From NCBI GenBank assembly GCA_964622625.1, contig CAZUUQ010000131.1:1-6176 (forward strand): DNA of 6,176 nucleotides, given 5' to 3'. The position numbers and the translations under genes were made by a program. Position 1 is the first letter of the stretch. Each line of letters opens with the position of its first letter. The notes below the pieces were generated by a model. The model was not told the DNA's origin, did no database searches, and saw only the letters and a list, made by a program, of their open reading frames with translations. Below are positions 1-5,969 of the stretch, one piece after another. This DNA is from CAZCWM01 sp964622625 (GTDB lineage: Bacteria; Planctomycetota; Phycisphaerae; Phycisphaerales; Phycisphaeraceae).

Positions 1-242
1 ACGATGGTCAAGGCGGCCATCCTGCTTCTGGTAATCAAGGTGTATGGGCCAAGGGCCGCGATGAGACCATACAGCGGCAGGCAGCATTCCGGGGGGAAGT
101 TGTAGCCGGCTCCATCAGGTGTGAGCTCGGTGCCATATCGTGCGATGGTATAGATGAGATCGGCGAGCGGCCAGAGGGCCAGCAGCGAAAGCCAGAGCAG
201 TGACCATTTCGTGAGCCGCGTTGGAGGAGACAGACGCGTCAT
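1..242 (-). CDS. Partial small membrane protein of unknown function (N-terminal 80 residues)
   Basis: I do not recognise this gene. An open frame starts at ATG 242-240 and runs off the left edge without a stop, so only the first 80 codons are visible. The protein begins M-T-R-L-S-P-P-T-R-L-T-K, a short basic N-terminus. A strongly hydrophobic stretch follows at residues 13-35 (W-S-L-L-W-L-S-L-L-A-L-W-P-L), then a polar loop containing an E-C-C motif (residues 52-54), then a second hydrophobic stretch at about 55-71. That pattern fits two membrane helices joined by an external loop. The start lies 66 nt after the gatB stop, in the same reading frame, with no good Shine-Dalgarno sequence; the nearest GGAG is 17 nt upstream. 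Many codons end in A or T (CCT, TCT, TAT, GAT, AGA), unlike the GC-ending codons of gatB. The gene is preferred over the plus-strand alternative because hydrophobic membrane segments are unlikely by chance. Confidence 0.45.
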   Translation of the reverse strand, partial: MTRLSPPTRLTKWSLLWLSLLALWPLADLIYTIARYGTELTPDGAGYNFPPECCLPLYGLIAALGPYTLITRSRMAALTI

Positions 243-308
243 GGCTGTGTGTCTCGTCGCTCCATCTGCCAAGAACAAGGCATAGAGTCGGCGGCCGGGC
301 GCGGGTGG

Positions 309-1862
309 TCAGGGTTGGAGTTTGCGTTTGATGAGGGTGGTGACGACCTGGGGGTTGGCTTTGCCCTGGCTGAGGCGCATGATCCGGCCGAGCAGGGCGC
401 CGATGGCTTTGTCCTTGCCGGCGCGGACGTCTTCGACGGCTCTGGCGAGCTTGGGGTCGGCGATGACCTGATCGACGAAGGCTTCGAGCTGGGCGGTATC
501 GCTGACCTGCGCCAGGCCGCGTTGTTCGGCCAGTTCGGCGGCGGGCGCGTCGGGGTGGTCGATGCAGAGGTTGAACAGTTCGTCGGCCGCGTTGGAGCTG
601 ATGGTTCCGGCGGCGGTGAGTTTTTCGATCTCGGCGATCTGGGCGGGCGTGATGGCCAGTTCGTGGATGGCGCAGCCGCGCTCGTTGGCGCGCTTGGCGC
701 CGTAGTTGAGCAGCAGGGCGGCCGCACGCTTCGGCGACACGCCCGCGGCCATGACCTGGTCGTACATCGCGCAGAGTTTCGGCTCATCGATCAACTGATC
801 GACCTGGCGCGGGTCGAGGCCGAAGTCGTGCAGGTAGCGCTGCTGCCTGGCCTGCGGCAGCTCGGGCAGTTCGGCCCGCAGTTTTTCGATCCAGGCCGGC
901 TCGACGATCAGGGGCACGAGGTCGGGGTCGGGGAAGTAGCGGTACTCGTCGGCATCTTCCTTGTGGCGCTGCAGGGTCGTGATGCCCCGGACGTCGTCCC
1001 AGCCGCGGGTGGTTTTGGCCCGGCCGCCCATGACCTTGCCGGTTTCGAGCCACTCCTCGATCTGGCGGGTGAACTCGTGGGTGATCGCGCCGTGGACGGC
1101 CTTGAAGCTGTTGAGGTTCTTGATTTCGACGATCGGCGTGCGGTACTCGCGGCCGTCGCGGGTGATGATGACGTTGATATTGGGTTCGAAGCGCATGTGG
1201 CCCATCTGCATGACGGCTTCGGAGACGCCCAGGTGTCGGACGATGCGTCGGAGTGTCTGGCCGAAGATGACGGCCTGGTCGGCGCTTTCGATGTCGGGTT
1301 CGGTGACGATTTCGAGCAGGGGCGTGCCGGCGCGGTTGAGGTCGACGATGGAGTAGTCGATGGGTCGTCCGCCCGGCGCCTCGTGCAGGAGCTTGCCGGC
1401 GTCTTCCTCGAGGTGGGCGCGGATGATGCGGATGATTTTCGTCGGGCCGTCGGGCGCGTCGGTGAGCGGAATAGTAACCGAGCCCGGGCCGCACAAGGGC
1501 AGGTCGTACTGGCTGATCTGGTAGTTCTTGGGCAGGTCGGGGTAGTAGTAGCTCTTGCGATCCCACTTGGTGAAGGGGGCGATGGCGCAGCCGAGCGCCA
1601 GTCCGACGCGCATGGCCATTTCGACGGCTGCGCGGTTGATGACGGGCAGGGTTCCGGGCATGCCGACGACGACGGGGTCGAGCAGGCTGTTGGGCGGGGC
1701 GTTGAAGTGGTCGCGGTGGGCGACGTTGGGCGCGCTGGTGAACATCTTGCTGCGTGTGGCGAGTTCGACATGGATTTCCATGCCGACCATGAGCCGGGCG
1801 GACATGCCGGCGGGCAGTTCGATATCCGGCTGAGGCTGGACGATGGTGGATGAAGCGGCCAC
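309..1862 (-). CDS. gatB: Aspartyl/glutamyl-tRNA(Asn/Gln) amidotransferase subunit B
   Basis: GatB is the tRNA-binding and kinase subunit of the cytoplasmic GatCAB complex. GatCAB turns Glu-tRNA(Gln) or Asp-tRNA(Asn) into Gln-tRNA or Asn-tRNA using ATP and ammonia supplied by GatA. The 517-residue product carries the family blocks in order: G-M-E-I-H-V-E-L (27-34), Y-Y-Y-P-D-L-P-K-N-Y-Q-I-S-Q-Y-D (105-120), the GatB signature V-D-L-N-R-A-G-T-P-L-L-E-I (173-185), V-E-I-K-N-L-N-S-F (245-253) and D-A-D-E-Y-R-Y-F-P-D-P-D-L-V-P-L (303-318). It ends with the YqeY-like tail domain, including G-K-A-N-P-Q-V-V (500-507). Length is slightly above the usual 475-500 because of an N-terminal extension of about 20 residues. 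I chose GTG at 1862-1860 because GGGAG (1875-1871) lies 8 nt upstream; a TTG at 1877 is the longer alternative and overlaps that ribosome site. No gatA or gatC is in the window. A TACAAT box upstream suggests its own promoter. Confidence 0.97.
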   Translation of the reverse strand: MAASSTIVQPQPDIELPAGMSARLMVGMEIHVELATRSKMFTSAPNVAHRDHFNAPPNSLLDPVVVGMPGTLPVINRAAVEMAMRVGLALGCAIAPFTKWDRKSYYYPDLPKNYQISQYDLPLCGPGSVTIPLTDAPDGPTKIIRIIRAHLEEDAGKLLHEAPGGRPIDYSIVDLNRAGTPLLEIVTEPDIESADQAVIFGQTLRRIVRHLGVSEAVMQMGHMRFEPNINVIITRDGREYRTPIVEIKNLNSFKAVHGAITHEFTRQIEEWLETGKVMGGRAKTTRGWDDVRGITTLQRHKEDADEYRYFPDPDLVPLIVEPAWIEKLRAELPELPQARQQRYLHDFGLDPRQVDQLIDEPKLCAMYDQVMAAGVSPKRAAALLLNYGAKRANERGCAIHELAITPAQIAEIEKLTAAGTISSNAADELFNLCIDHPDAPAAELAEQRGLAQVSDTAQLEAFVDQVIADPKLARAVEDVRAGKDKAIGALLGRIMRLSQGKANPQVVTTLIKRKLQP

Positions 1863-1870
1863 GAAAAACA

Positions 1871-1875
1871 CTCCC
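1871..1875 (-). promoter_or_regulatory. Ribosome binding site deciding the gatB start
   Basis: The minus strand reads GGGAG here, followed by 8 nt and then GTG at 1862-1860. This is the best Shine-Dalgarno match near the gene. It supports GTG over the upstream TTG at 1877-1875, whose start codon would directly abut this motif. Confidence 0.6.
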
Positions 1876-1899
1876 AACGCAAGCGCGGCAAGGCGCGCG

Positions 1900-1905
1900 A
1901 TTGTA
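1900..1905 (-). promoter_or_regulatory. Possible -10 element (TACAAT) for gatB
   Basis: In the 64-nt gap between the VKOR gene and gatB the minus strand reads CGGCTACAATCGC. TACAAT matches the -10 consensus at five of six positions. It would give a leader of roughly 30 nt that contains the GGGAG ribosome site. No good -35 hexamer is present at 16-18 nt, so the call rests on the -10 alone. The gap contains no terminator-like hairpin with a T run, so read-through from the VKOR gene is also possible. Confidence 0.35.
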
Positions 1906-1926
1906 GCCGATGGCCCGCCGCGTCAT

Positions 1927-3183
1927 TCAGCGGGCGGGCGCGCCCGGCGCATCCGCGGGCAAGGGCGGCGGCGCAATCCCGAACGTATCGGCGACGAAGT
2001 CGATGACGACGCGGGCCGACGCGGGCCGGCCATAGATCACCGCGCGGCGGGCGGCGAGCATCGGCACGGTCGCGCGTTCGTGCAACTGCACGAAAGCAAG
2101 GGAGCGTCTGACCTGTTCGTCGATCCATGGATCGGCCATGGCCGCGTCCAGGGCGTCGGCGCCGACCAGACTGGCGGCCTGTTCACGGGCGGCCCGCGGC
2201 CGGCGCGGGTCGATCGACGCGAAGAGCCAGTCGTGAAAGTCCGCGAAGCGTGTGCGGTCCGCCCGCCACACGGCCGCGGACAGCTTCGCCAGCTCGCACG
2301 CGCCCTCGTGGACCGCGGGCGTGCGCGCCAGTGCGGGGTTGCAGGCCGCGTCATACGGAGCGCACAGCATCAGCACACCCAGTTGGTCGCCGTATGCCGC
2401 CATCGCCTCTTTGAGCTGCCGATGCGTGGCCCGGCAATGGATGCAGGTGTAGTCGTAGACGTAGGCGATCACATAGGGCGCGTCCGACGATCCGAGCATG
2501 GGCAATTCGTGCGGCGCCACGTGCACCAGCCCGCCGAAGAAGGACAGTTTCCGTTCCGGTCCGCGGCCCTGGTCAAAGTCCCGGCCCGTGCCGAAGCGTG
2601 TCTGGTGGGTCGGCGTGGGCAGCACGAACTGCGCCGCCGCCAGGCCGCCGGCGCCCATTGCCCCGATCAGCAGCGCCGCCGCCGCGCGCTTCGGTGACAT
2701 CCCACCGGCTGCGATCGGCGCCAGTGCGACGATCACCAGCGCCGTCACGACCGCGATCGCGTGCGCGGCCATGCACCACGGACACAGGGCCCGCAGCAGC
2801 GCAAGCTGGAGGAAGACGAACCAGACGGCCGCGCCCGCCGCCGCCGCGGCGGCGACCAGCAGAACCACCCACGCCGCGCGTCGCCGCGGCGGGGTCGCTC
2901 GTGGCCCCACATGCAGCAGGGCCGCGAAAACCACGAGATACAGCCCGGCCGCCAGCGCCGCCACCGGCAGGGATCCGACGCGCGACCAGCGGCTTGCCAT
3001 GACTTCGCCGCAGCCCGAGGTCGGGCCGCATCCCGCCAGGCCGCCGCCCGCGCCGGCGATCCCCAGGTAGCAGGTCACGCCCAGCCCCGCCAGCGCCAAG
3101 GCGCGCAGCAGCCAACGGGCCGTCGGTCCCGTCGCGGTCACGGCCTGGGCCGGCGGCTGGCGCTCAATGTCGTTCAAGGTCAT
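1927..3183 (-). CDS. Vitamin K epoxide reductase (VKOR) family protein fused to a DsbA-like thioredoxin domain
   Basis: This is a one-chain disulfide-forming system of the inner membrane. In the family, the thioredoxin-fold domain oxidises exported proteins, and the VKOR domain re-oxidises it and passes electrons to quinone, replacing DsbB. About five hydrophobic helices are visible at residues 24-42, 70-91, 103-127, 136-157 and 165-187. The VKOR loop cysteines are C52 and C58, with S63 nearby, and the quinone-side pair is C134-P-W-C137. After a linker, a thioredoxin domain (about 215-400) has C247-I-H-C250 in the context Y-D-Y-T-C-I-H-C-R and a likely cis-proline at P374 (T-V-P-M-L). Three more cysteines, C274, C281 and C296, lie in the insert that carries C-N-P-A-L-A and G-A-C-E-L-A. 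The 418-residue length fits VKOR-Trx fusions. ATG 3183 has GGAG (3194-3191) 7 nt upstream, inside the end of the GNAT gene, so the two are probably co-translated. The exact protein substrates are unknown. Confidence 0.92.
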   Translation of the reverse strand: MTLNDIERQPPAQAVTATGPTARWLLRALALAGLGVTCYLGIAGAGGGLAGCGPTSGCGEVMASRWSRVGSLPVAALAAGLYLVVFAALLHVGPRATPPRRRAAWVVLLVAAAAAAGAAVWFVFLQLALLRALCPWCMAAHAIAVVTALVIVALAPIAAGGMSPKRAAAALLIGAMGAGGLAAAQFVLPTPTHQTRFGTGRDFDQGRGPERKLSFFGGLVHVAPHELPMLGSSDAPYVIAYVYDYTCIHCRATHRQLKEAMAAYGDQLGVLMLCAPYDAACNPALARTPAVHEGACELAKLSAAVWRADRTRFADFHDWLFASIDPRRPRAAREQAASLVGADALDAAMADPWIDEQVRRSLAFVQLHERATVPMLAARRAVIYGRPASARVVIDFVADTFGIAPPPLPADAPGAPAR

Positions 3184-3943
3184 CGAAGCTCTCCGCGTGA
3201 CGGAAACCCAGCCGCTCGTACAGCCGTCCGGCCGGACAGCCTGCGTCCAACTCCAGTATCACCTGCTCGAAAGTCGCCCGCTGGCACAGGTCGATCACGG
3301 CCGCCAGCAGCGTGGCGCCGATGCCCCGGCCGCGCTGCCGCGGATCAATGTAGACGTTGCACACCACGCCGACCTGTCCCAGGCTCAACACGCCGGCCAT
3401 GCCCACCGGCCGCCCGTCGTGGCGGCCCAGCAGCAGGTCCAGTCGCGGCTCATCGAGTTCGCGGCAGGTCATCTGCGCGAAGTTCGGGTCGGCCGGACAC
3501 AGTCGGGCAAGCTCGCCGTAGGCCGACCGCGCGGGAATGATCTGAAGGTCATCGCGCACCCGCGTCGGCGGACGGTAGCCGTTGAGCCGCCACACTTCGC
3601 GCCCCACCGGCATGAACCCGCGCTGCCTCGCCGCGTCGGTCAGCGCGGCCGGCCAGTGCGTGTCGGCGCTGCGCAGGCGGAGGCAGCGGGTGCCGGCGGT
3701 CTGGAAATGGCTGTCGATGCGATCCAGCAGCAGGGGGGCGTCGGTGTCGGGCGGCAGGCGCAGATCGGTTGCGTGATTGGCCTCCGCGGAGCGGGGAAAG
3801 TCGGCACTGACGAAGGCCGTCGCGCCGTCGAGAGCTGTCTCCCGCGACACAGTCCGCGCGAAGATGACCGCGGCGCGTTTCACCGCTCGCACGAGGGCGT
3901 CGGGCGAATCGCGGTCTTCGTGGCCGGCCAATGGGAGTTGCAT
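3164..3943 (-). CDS. GNAT-family N-acetyltransferase
   Basis: GNAT enzymes move an acetyl group from acetyl-CoA to an amine. The substrate cannot be read from this sequence. The 259-residue protein has a clear C-terminal GNAT domain, about 132-255. The acetyl-CoA pyrophosphate-binding motif A is V-Y-I-D-P-R-Q-R-G-R-G-I-G-A-T-L-L (197-213), preceded by the strand G-V-V-C-N-V-Y, and motif B is L-Y-E-R-L-G-F (241-247). The first 130 residues are soluble and hold A-E-A-N-H-A-T-D-L-R (53-62) and a G-F-x-x-x-G-R-E-V-W-R-L segment (109-120). They may be a degenerate first GNAT repeat, as in other two-domain GNATs; this is inference. ATG 3943 has no Shine-Dalgarno sequence but sits just after a TACAAT box. 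The 3' end overlaps the VKOR gene by 20 nt, implying co-expression without proving a shared pathway. Confidence 0.88.
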   Translation of the reverse strand: MQLPLAGHEDRDSPDALVRAVKRAAVIFARTVSRETALDGATAFVSADFPRSAEANHATDLRLPPDTDAPLLLDRIDSHFQTAGTRCLRLRSADTHWPAALTDAARQRGFMPVGREVWRLNGYRPPTRVRDDLQIIPARSAYGELARLCPADPNFAQMTCRELDEPRLDLLLGRHDGRPVGMAGVLSLGQVGVVCNVYIDPRQRGRGIGATLLAAVIDLCQRATFEQVILELDAGCPAGRLYERLGFRHAESFDDLERH

Positions 3944-3949
3944 GCCGGC

Positions 3950-3955
3950 ATTGTA
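3950..3955 (-). promoter_or_regulatory. Possible -10 element (TACAAT) for a leaderless GNAT mRNA
   Basis: The minus strand reads GACTACAAT, then GCCGGC, then the ATG of the GNAT gene. With only 6 nt between the TACAAT hexamer and the start codon, transcription would begin at or next to the A of ATG, giving a leaderless or nearly leaderless message. This agrees with the lack of a ribosome binding site. No -35 hexamer is recognisable. The spacing is seen directly; promoter function is inferred. Confidence 0.4.
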
Positions 3956-3990
3956 GTCCCGCGGCGTCGGCGCATTGAGCGGACGAGCGT

Positions 3991-4014
3991 GCCGCGGGCA
4001 CCCCGTGCCGCGGC
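3991..4014 (-). terminator. Strong GC hairpin between the threonine aldolase and GNAT genes
   Basis: In the 88-nt gap after the aldolase stop codon, the minus strand folds as GCCGCGGCAC, loop GGG, GTGCC, one bulged C, GCGGC. This gives ten G-C or A-T pairs with a single bulge. No T run follows, so it is not a classic intrinsic terminator. It could slow or end transcription, or protect a 3' end. Together with the TACAAT box downstream it suggests a boundary between two transcription units. Confidence 0.35.
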
Positions 4015-4031
4015 CATCGGTGCCGCCGGCC

Positions 4032-5102
4032 TCAACCCAGCAGTGCGGCGATGTCGGCCACCAGGGCGGTTACATCCTGCTCGGTGGTGTCCCACGAGCA
4101 CATGAGCCGGCAGCCGCCCGAGCCGATGAAGTCGTAGAACTTCCAGCCGCGCGCCCGCAGGGCGTCAGCCACAGGCCGCGGCATGCGGACGAAGACGCTG
4201 TTGGCCTGCACGGGATGCAGGATCTCCATGTCCGCGCCGGGGCGGCGCTGCCCGGTCAGGTCGCGCAGGGCCGCCTCCAACTGCCTGGCCCGCGCGTTGG
4301 CGTTGGCGGCATGGCGCAGCCACGCGCCGTCCTCAAGCAGGCCCACCCAGGGCGCGGCCAGGAAACGCATCTTGCTGGCCAGTTGCCCCGCCTGTTTGCA
4401 GCGGTAGGCGAACTCCTCGGCCAGTTCGCGGTCGAAGAACACCACGGCCTCGCCCACCGCCAGGCCGTTCTTCGTCCCGCCCAGGCACAGCACGTCCACG
4501 CCCGCCCGCCACGTCAGCTCCCTGGGCGCGGCGTTCAGGCTGGCTGCCGCATTGGCGAAGCGGGCTCCGTCCATGTGCAGACGCAGTCCGCGCTGCCGCG
4601 CGACTTCGGCGACGGCCGCCAGTTCTTCGGGCGTGTAGACCGTGCCCAGTTCGGTGGCCTGCGTGATGCTCAGTGCCCGCGGCTTGGGGTAGTGGATGTC
4701 GCTTCGGCGGGTGACGGCATGATCGACGGCCGCGATGTCCACCTTGCCGTGGGAGCCGGGCACGACCAGCACCTTGGTGCCGTTGGAGAAGAACTCCGGC
4801 CCGCCGCACTCGTCGGTCTCGACGTGGGCCAGCTCGTGACAGATGACGCTGTGGTAGCTCTGACAGAGCGACGCCAGGGCCAGTGCGTTGGCGGCCGTGC
4901 CGTTGAAGGTGAAGAAGACTTCGCAGTCGGTCTCGAAGATGTCGCGGAGCAGATCGGCGGCTCGGTCGGTCCAGTGGTCGTCGCCGTAGGCCGGGGCGTG
5001 GCCGCTGTTGGCGCGGGCCATCGCCTCCCACGCTTCGGGACAGATGCCGGCATAGTTGTCGGATGCGAACTGGCGGCGATCGCAGTCGGCGGCCGTCGTC
5101 AT
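4032..5102 (-). CDS. ltaE: Low-specificity L-threonine aldolase (PLP-dependent)
   Basis: This cytoplasmic PLP enzyme of fold type I cleaves L-threonine or L-allo-threonine to glycine and acetaldehyde, giving a route to glycine and from there to one-carbon units. The 356-residue product has the family landmarks. Near the N-terminus it reads F-A-S-D-N-Y-A-G-I-C-P (12-22), and F-N-G-T-A-A-N-A (66-73) is the cofactor phosphate loop. H-M-D-G-A-R (176-181) contains D178, which should contact the pyridine nitrogen. L-C-L-G-G-T-K-N-G (205-213) carries the PLP lysine K211, and R-L-M-C-S-W-D-T-T-E-Q-D-V (332-344) is the conserved C-terminal motif. Length is typical and no key residue is missing. ATG 5102 has GGGGAG 7 nt upstream. 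The gene starts 21 nt after the DUF3553 gene stops, so they are probably one transcript. Related beta-eliminating lyases share the fold; the threonine aldolase call rests on the K211 and C-terminal motifs. Confidence 0.93.
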   Translation of the reverse strand: MTTAADCDRRQFASDNYAGICPEAWEAMARANSGHAPAYGDDHWTDRAADLLRDIFETDCEVFFTFNGTAANALALASLCQSYHSVICHELAHVETDECGGPEFFSNGTKVLVVPGSHGKVDIAAVDHAVTRRSDIHYPKPRALSITQATELGTVYTPEELAAVAEVARQRGLRLHMDGARFANAAASLNAAPRELTWRAGVDVLCLGGTKNGLAVGEAVVFFDRELAEEFAYRCKQAGQLASKMRFLAAPWVGLLEDGAWLRHAANANARARQLEAALRDLTGQRRPGADMEILHPVQANSVFVRMPRPVADALRARGWKFYDFIGSGGCRLMCSWDTTEQDVTALVADIAALLG

Positions 5103-5123
5103 CGACAGGCTCCCCGCACCCCG

Positions 5124-5837
5124 TCACGCGCGCAAGGCTCGTTCCAGCTTGACGCGGGCGGAAGGATGAGGCGTCTGGCGCAGGAGTTTTTCGACTTCGC
5201 CGCGCTGACCGTTGCGCTTGAGTTCCTGCACCAGCTCGAACAGGTGGCGGTCGCGTTTGCGGCCGAACCAGACGAAGGCTTCTTCCAGCTCATGGCGGGT
5301 ATGGTCCGACAGCGGGTCCTCGCGGCCGGTCTGGGCCATCGCCCACTCGATCAGACCGCGCGGGTTGCGCGACGGATCGTCGCCGAAGCGGAAGGAATCG
5401 ACGGTGGCCTCCAGCCGCGTCATCGTGCCGACGAAGGCGTCGGTCATCGCGTCGGGAAGCTCCTGGAGCGGGCTGCCCACCGGCGCGTTCTCACGCCGCT
5501 GCGCCATCTGCCCCAGCCACCCCTGACCGCTGTTACGTGCTCCGGAGTTGTGTGTCACTGAACTGCTCATTGTTGCGGATGCATCCTTGTGTGGTTGATT
5601 CCTTGTGTTCGTCGCGTCGGGATCGGCTGTCGGGGCGCGCCCGTTGCCGCCCACCAGGGGGGCCACGCCGGTATTGATGCTCACCCGGCCGCGGGAGCGG
5701 AACGTCACCACCAGGCGCTGAGCCTGGCGGCCTTCGTGTTCGATCATGGCAGCCTGTTCGACCACGCCCTCGCCCCATTCGGGTCGGCGGGGGTGTACGA
5801 CCAGATCGCCGCGGGAGAAGACCTTTGCTTCATCCAT
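5124..5837 (-). CDS. DUF3553-domain protein with an uncharacterised helical C-terminal region
   Basis: The function is unknown. The 237-residue protein has three parts. Residues 6-62 match the DUF3553 pattern, with F-S-R-G-D-L-V-V-H-P-R-R-P-E-W-G-E-G-V-V followed by beta-rich sequence ending R-L-V-V-T-F-R-S-R-G-R-V-S-I-N-T. This small barrel resembles the CarD and UvrD/PcrA tail modules that bind RNA polymerase, which hints at a role around transcription or DNA; this is an inference from fold resemblance. Residues 63-120 are a polar, low-complexity and probably disordered linker rich in N, S, T and G. Residues 122-237 look mainly helical and charged, with R-H-E-L-E-E-A-F-V-W-F-G-R-K-R-D-R-H (181-198) and a C-terminal K-L-E-R-A-L-R-A; I do not recognise this part. 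There is no signal peptide or membrane helix. ATG 5837 is the only ATG start downstream of an in-frame TAA in the leader and has no clear Shine-Dalgarno sequence. It is the first gene of the cluster. Confidence 0.8.
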   Translation of the reverse strand: MDEAKVFSRGDLVVHPRRPEWGEGVVEQAAMIEHEGRQAQRLVVTFRSRGRVSINTGVAPLVGGNGRAPTADPDATNTRNQPHKDASATMSSSVTHNSGARNSGQGWLGQMAQRRENAPVGSPLQELPDAMTDAFVGTMTRLEATVDSFRFGDDPSRNPRGLIEWAMAQTGREDPLSDHTRHELEEAFVWFGRKRDRHLFELVQELKRNGQRGEVEKLLRQTPHPSARVKLERALRA

Positions 5838-5860
5838 CGGGCCGATATCCGGCTCAGATT

Positions 5861-5889
5861 AAAAAATGCGACTCGCGCCGCGGCCGGCG
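5861..5889 (-). terminator. Possible attenuator-like hairpin and T run in the DUF3553 gene leader
   Basis: On the minus strand a perfect GC stem CGCCG-GCCG-CGGCG (5889-5876) is followed after 9 nt by TTTTTT (5866-5861). A weaker stem, GCGG-CGCGAG-TCGC (5881-5868), directly precedes the A and the T run. This lies about 24 nt before the DUF3553 start codon and downstream of the likely promoter. It could be a leaky terminator or attenuator. The strong stem is not adjacent to the T run and the adjacent stem is weak, so confidence is low. Confidence 0.25.
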
Positions 5890-5921
5890 AAGGTGGGCCT
5901 GACGATCCACCGGCTTGTATA

Positions 5922-5949
5922 AGCATAGCAGTTCGGCTGTCGCGTTCAA
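5922..5949 (-). promoter_or_regulatory. Likely sigma-70-type promoter for the minus-strand gene cluster
   Basis: The minus strand has TTGAAC at 5949-5944, a 16-nt spacer, and TATGCT at 5927-5922. Each hexamer matches the vegetative consensus at four of six positions. The start point would be near 5915, leaving a leader of about 78 nt before the DUF3553 ATG. The local sequence is richer in A and T than its surroundings, as expected for a promoter. Confidence 0.45.
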
Positions 5950-5969
5950 GTCCCTGCCGGGCGGCCTCA

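Noticed and set aside
241..285. 14-codon plus-strand ORF with a good GGAGGA 12 nt upstream
   Set aside because: It is too short to support as a gene, and the purine motif lies within the better-supported minus-strand membrane protein frame.
239..787. 182-codon minus-strand frame overlapping the 3' part of gatB
   Set aside because: It is an out-of-frame shadow of gatB, rich in S, P, R and T. It ends in an ATGA overlap with the edge membrane gene only by chance.
249..1853. 534-codon plus-strand open frame
   Set aside because: It lies antisense to gatB, whose conserved motifs run the full length of the opposite strand. The plus-strand protein is low-complexity (G, D, V rich), as expected for the mirror of a GC-rich gene.
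2573..3115. Alternative frames within the VKOR gene rich in A, G and R
   Set aside because: They are shadows of the alanine-rich membrane segments; the VKOR frame carries the conserved cysteines and the helices.
3975..5561. 528-codon plus-strand open frame
   Set aside because: It is antisense to the threonine aldolase and most of the DUF3553 gene, both supported by family motifs. Its own translation shows no domain.
5936..5968. tRNA T-arm-like stretch containing GTTCAAGTCC
   Set aside because: The flanking bases do not form the five-pair T stem, no CCA end or acceptor partner is present, and no D or anticodon arm is found. The same bases hold the -35 hexamer of the likely promoter.
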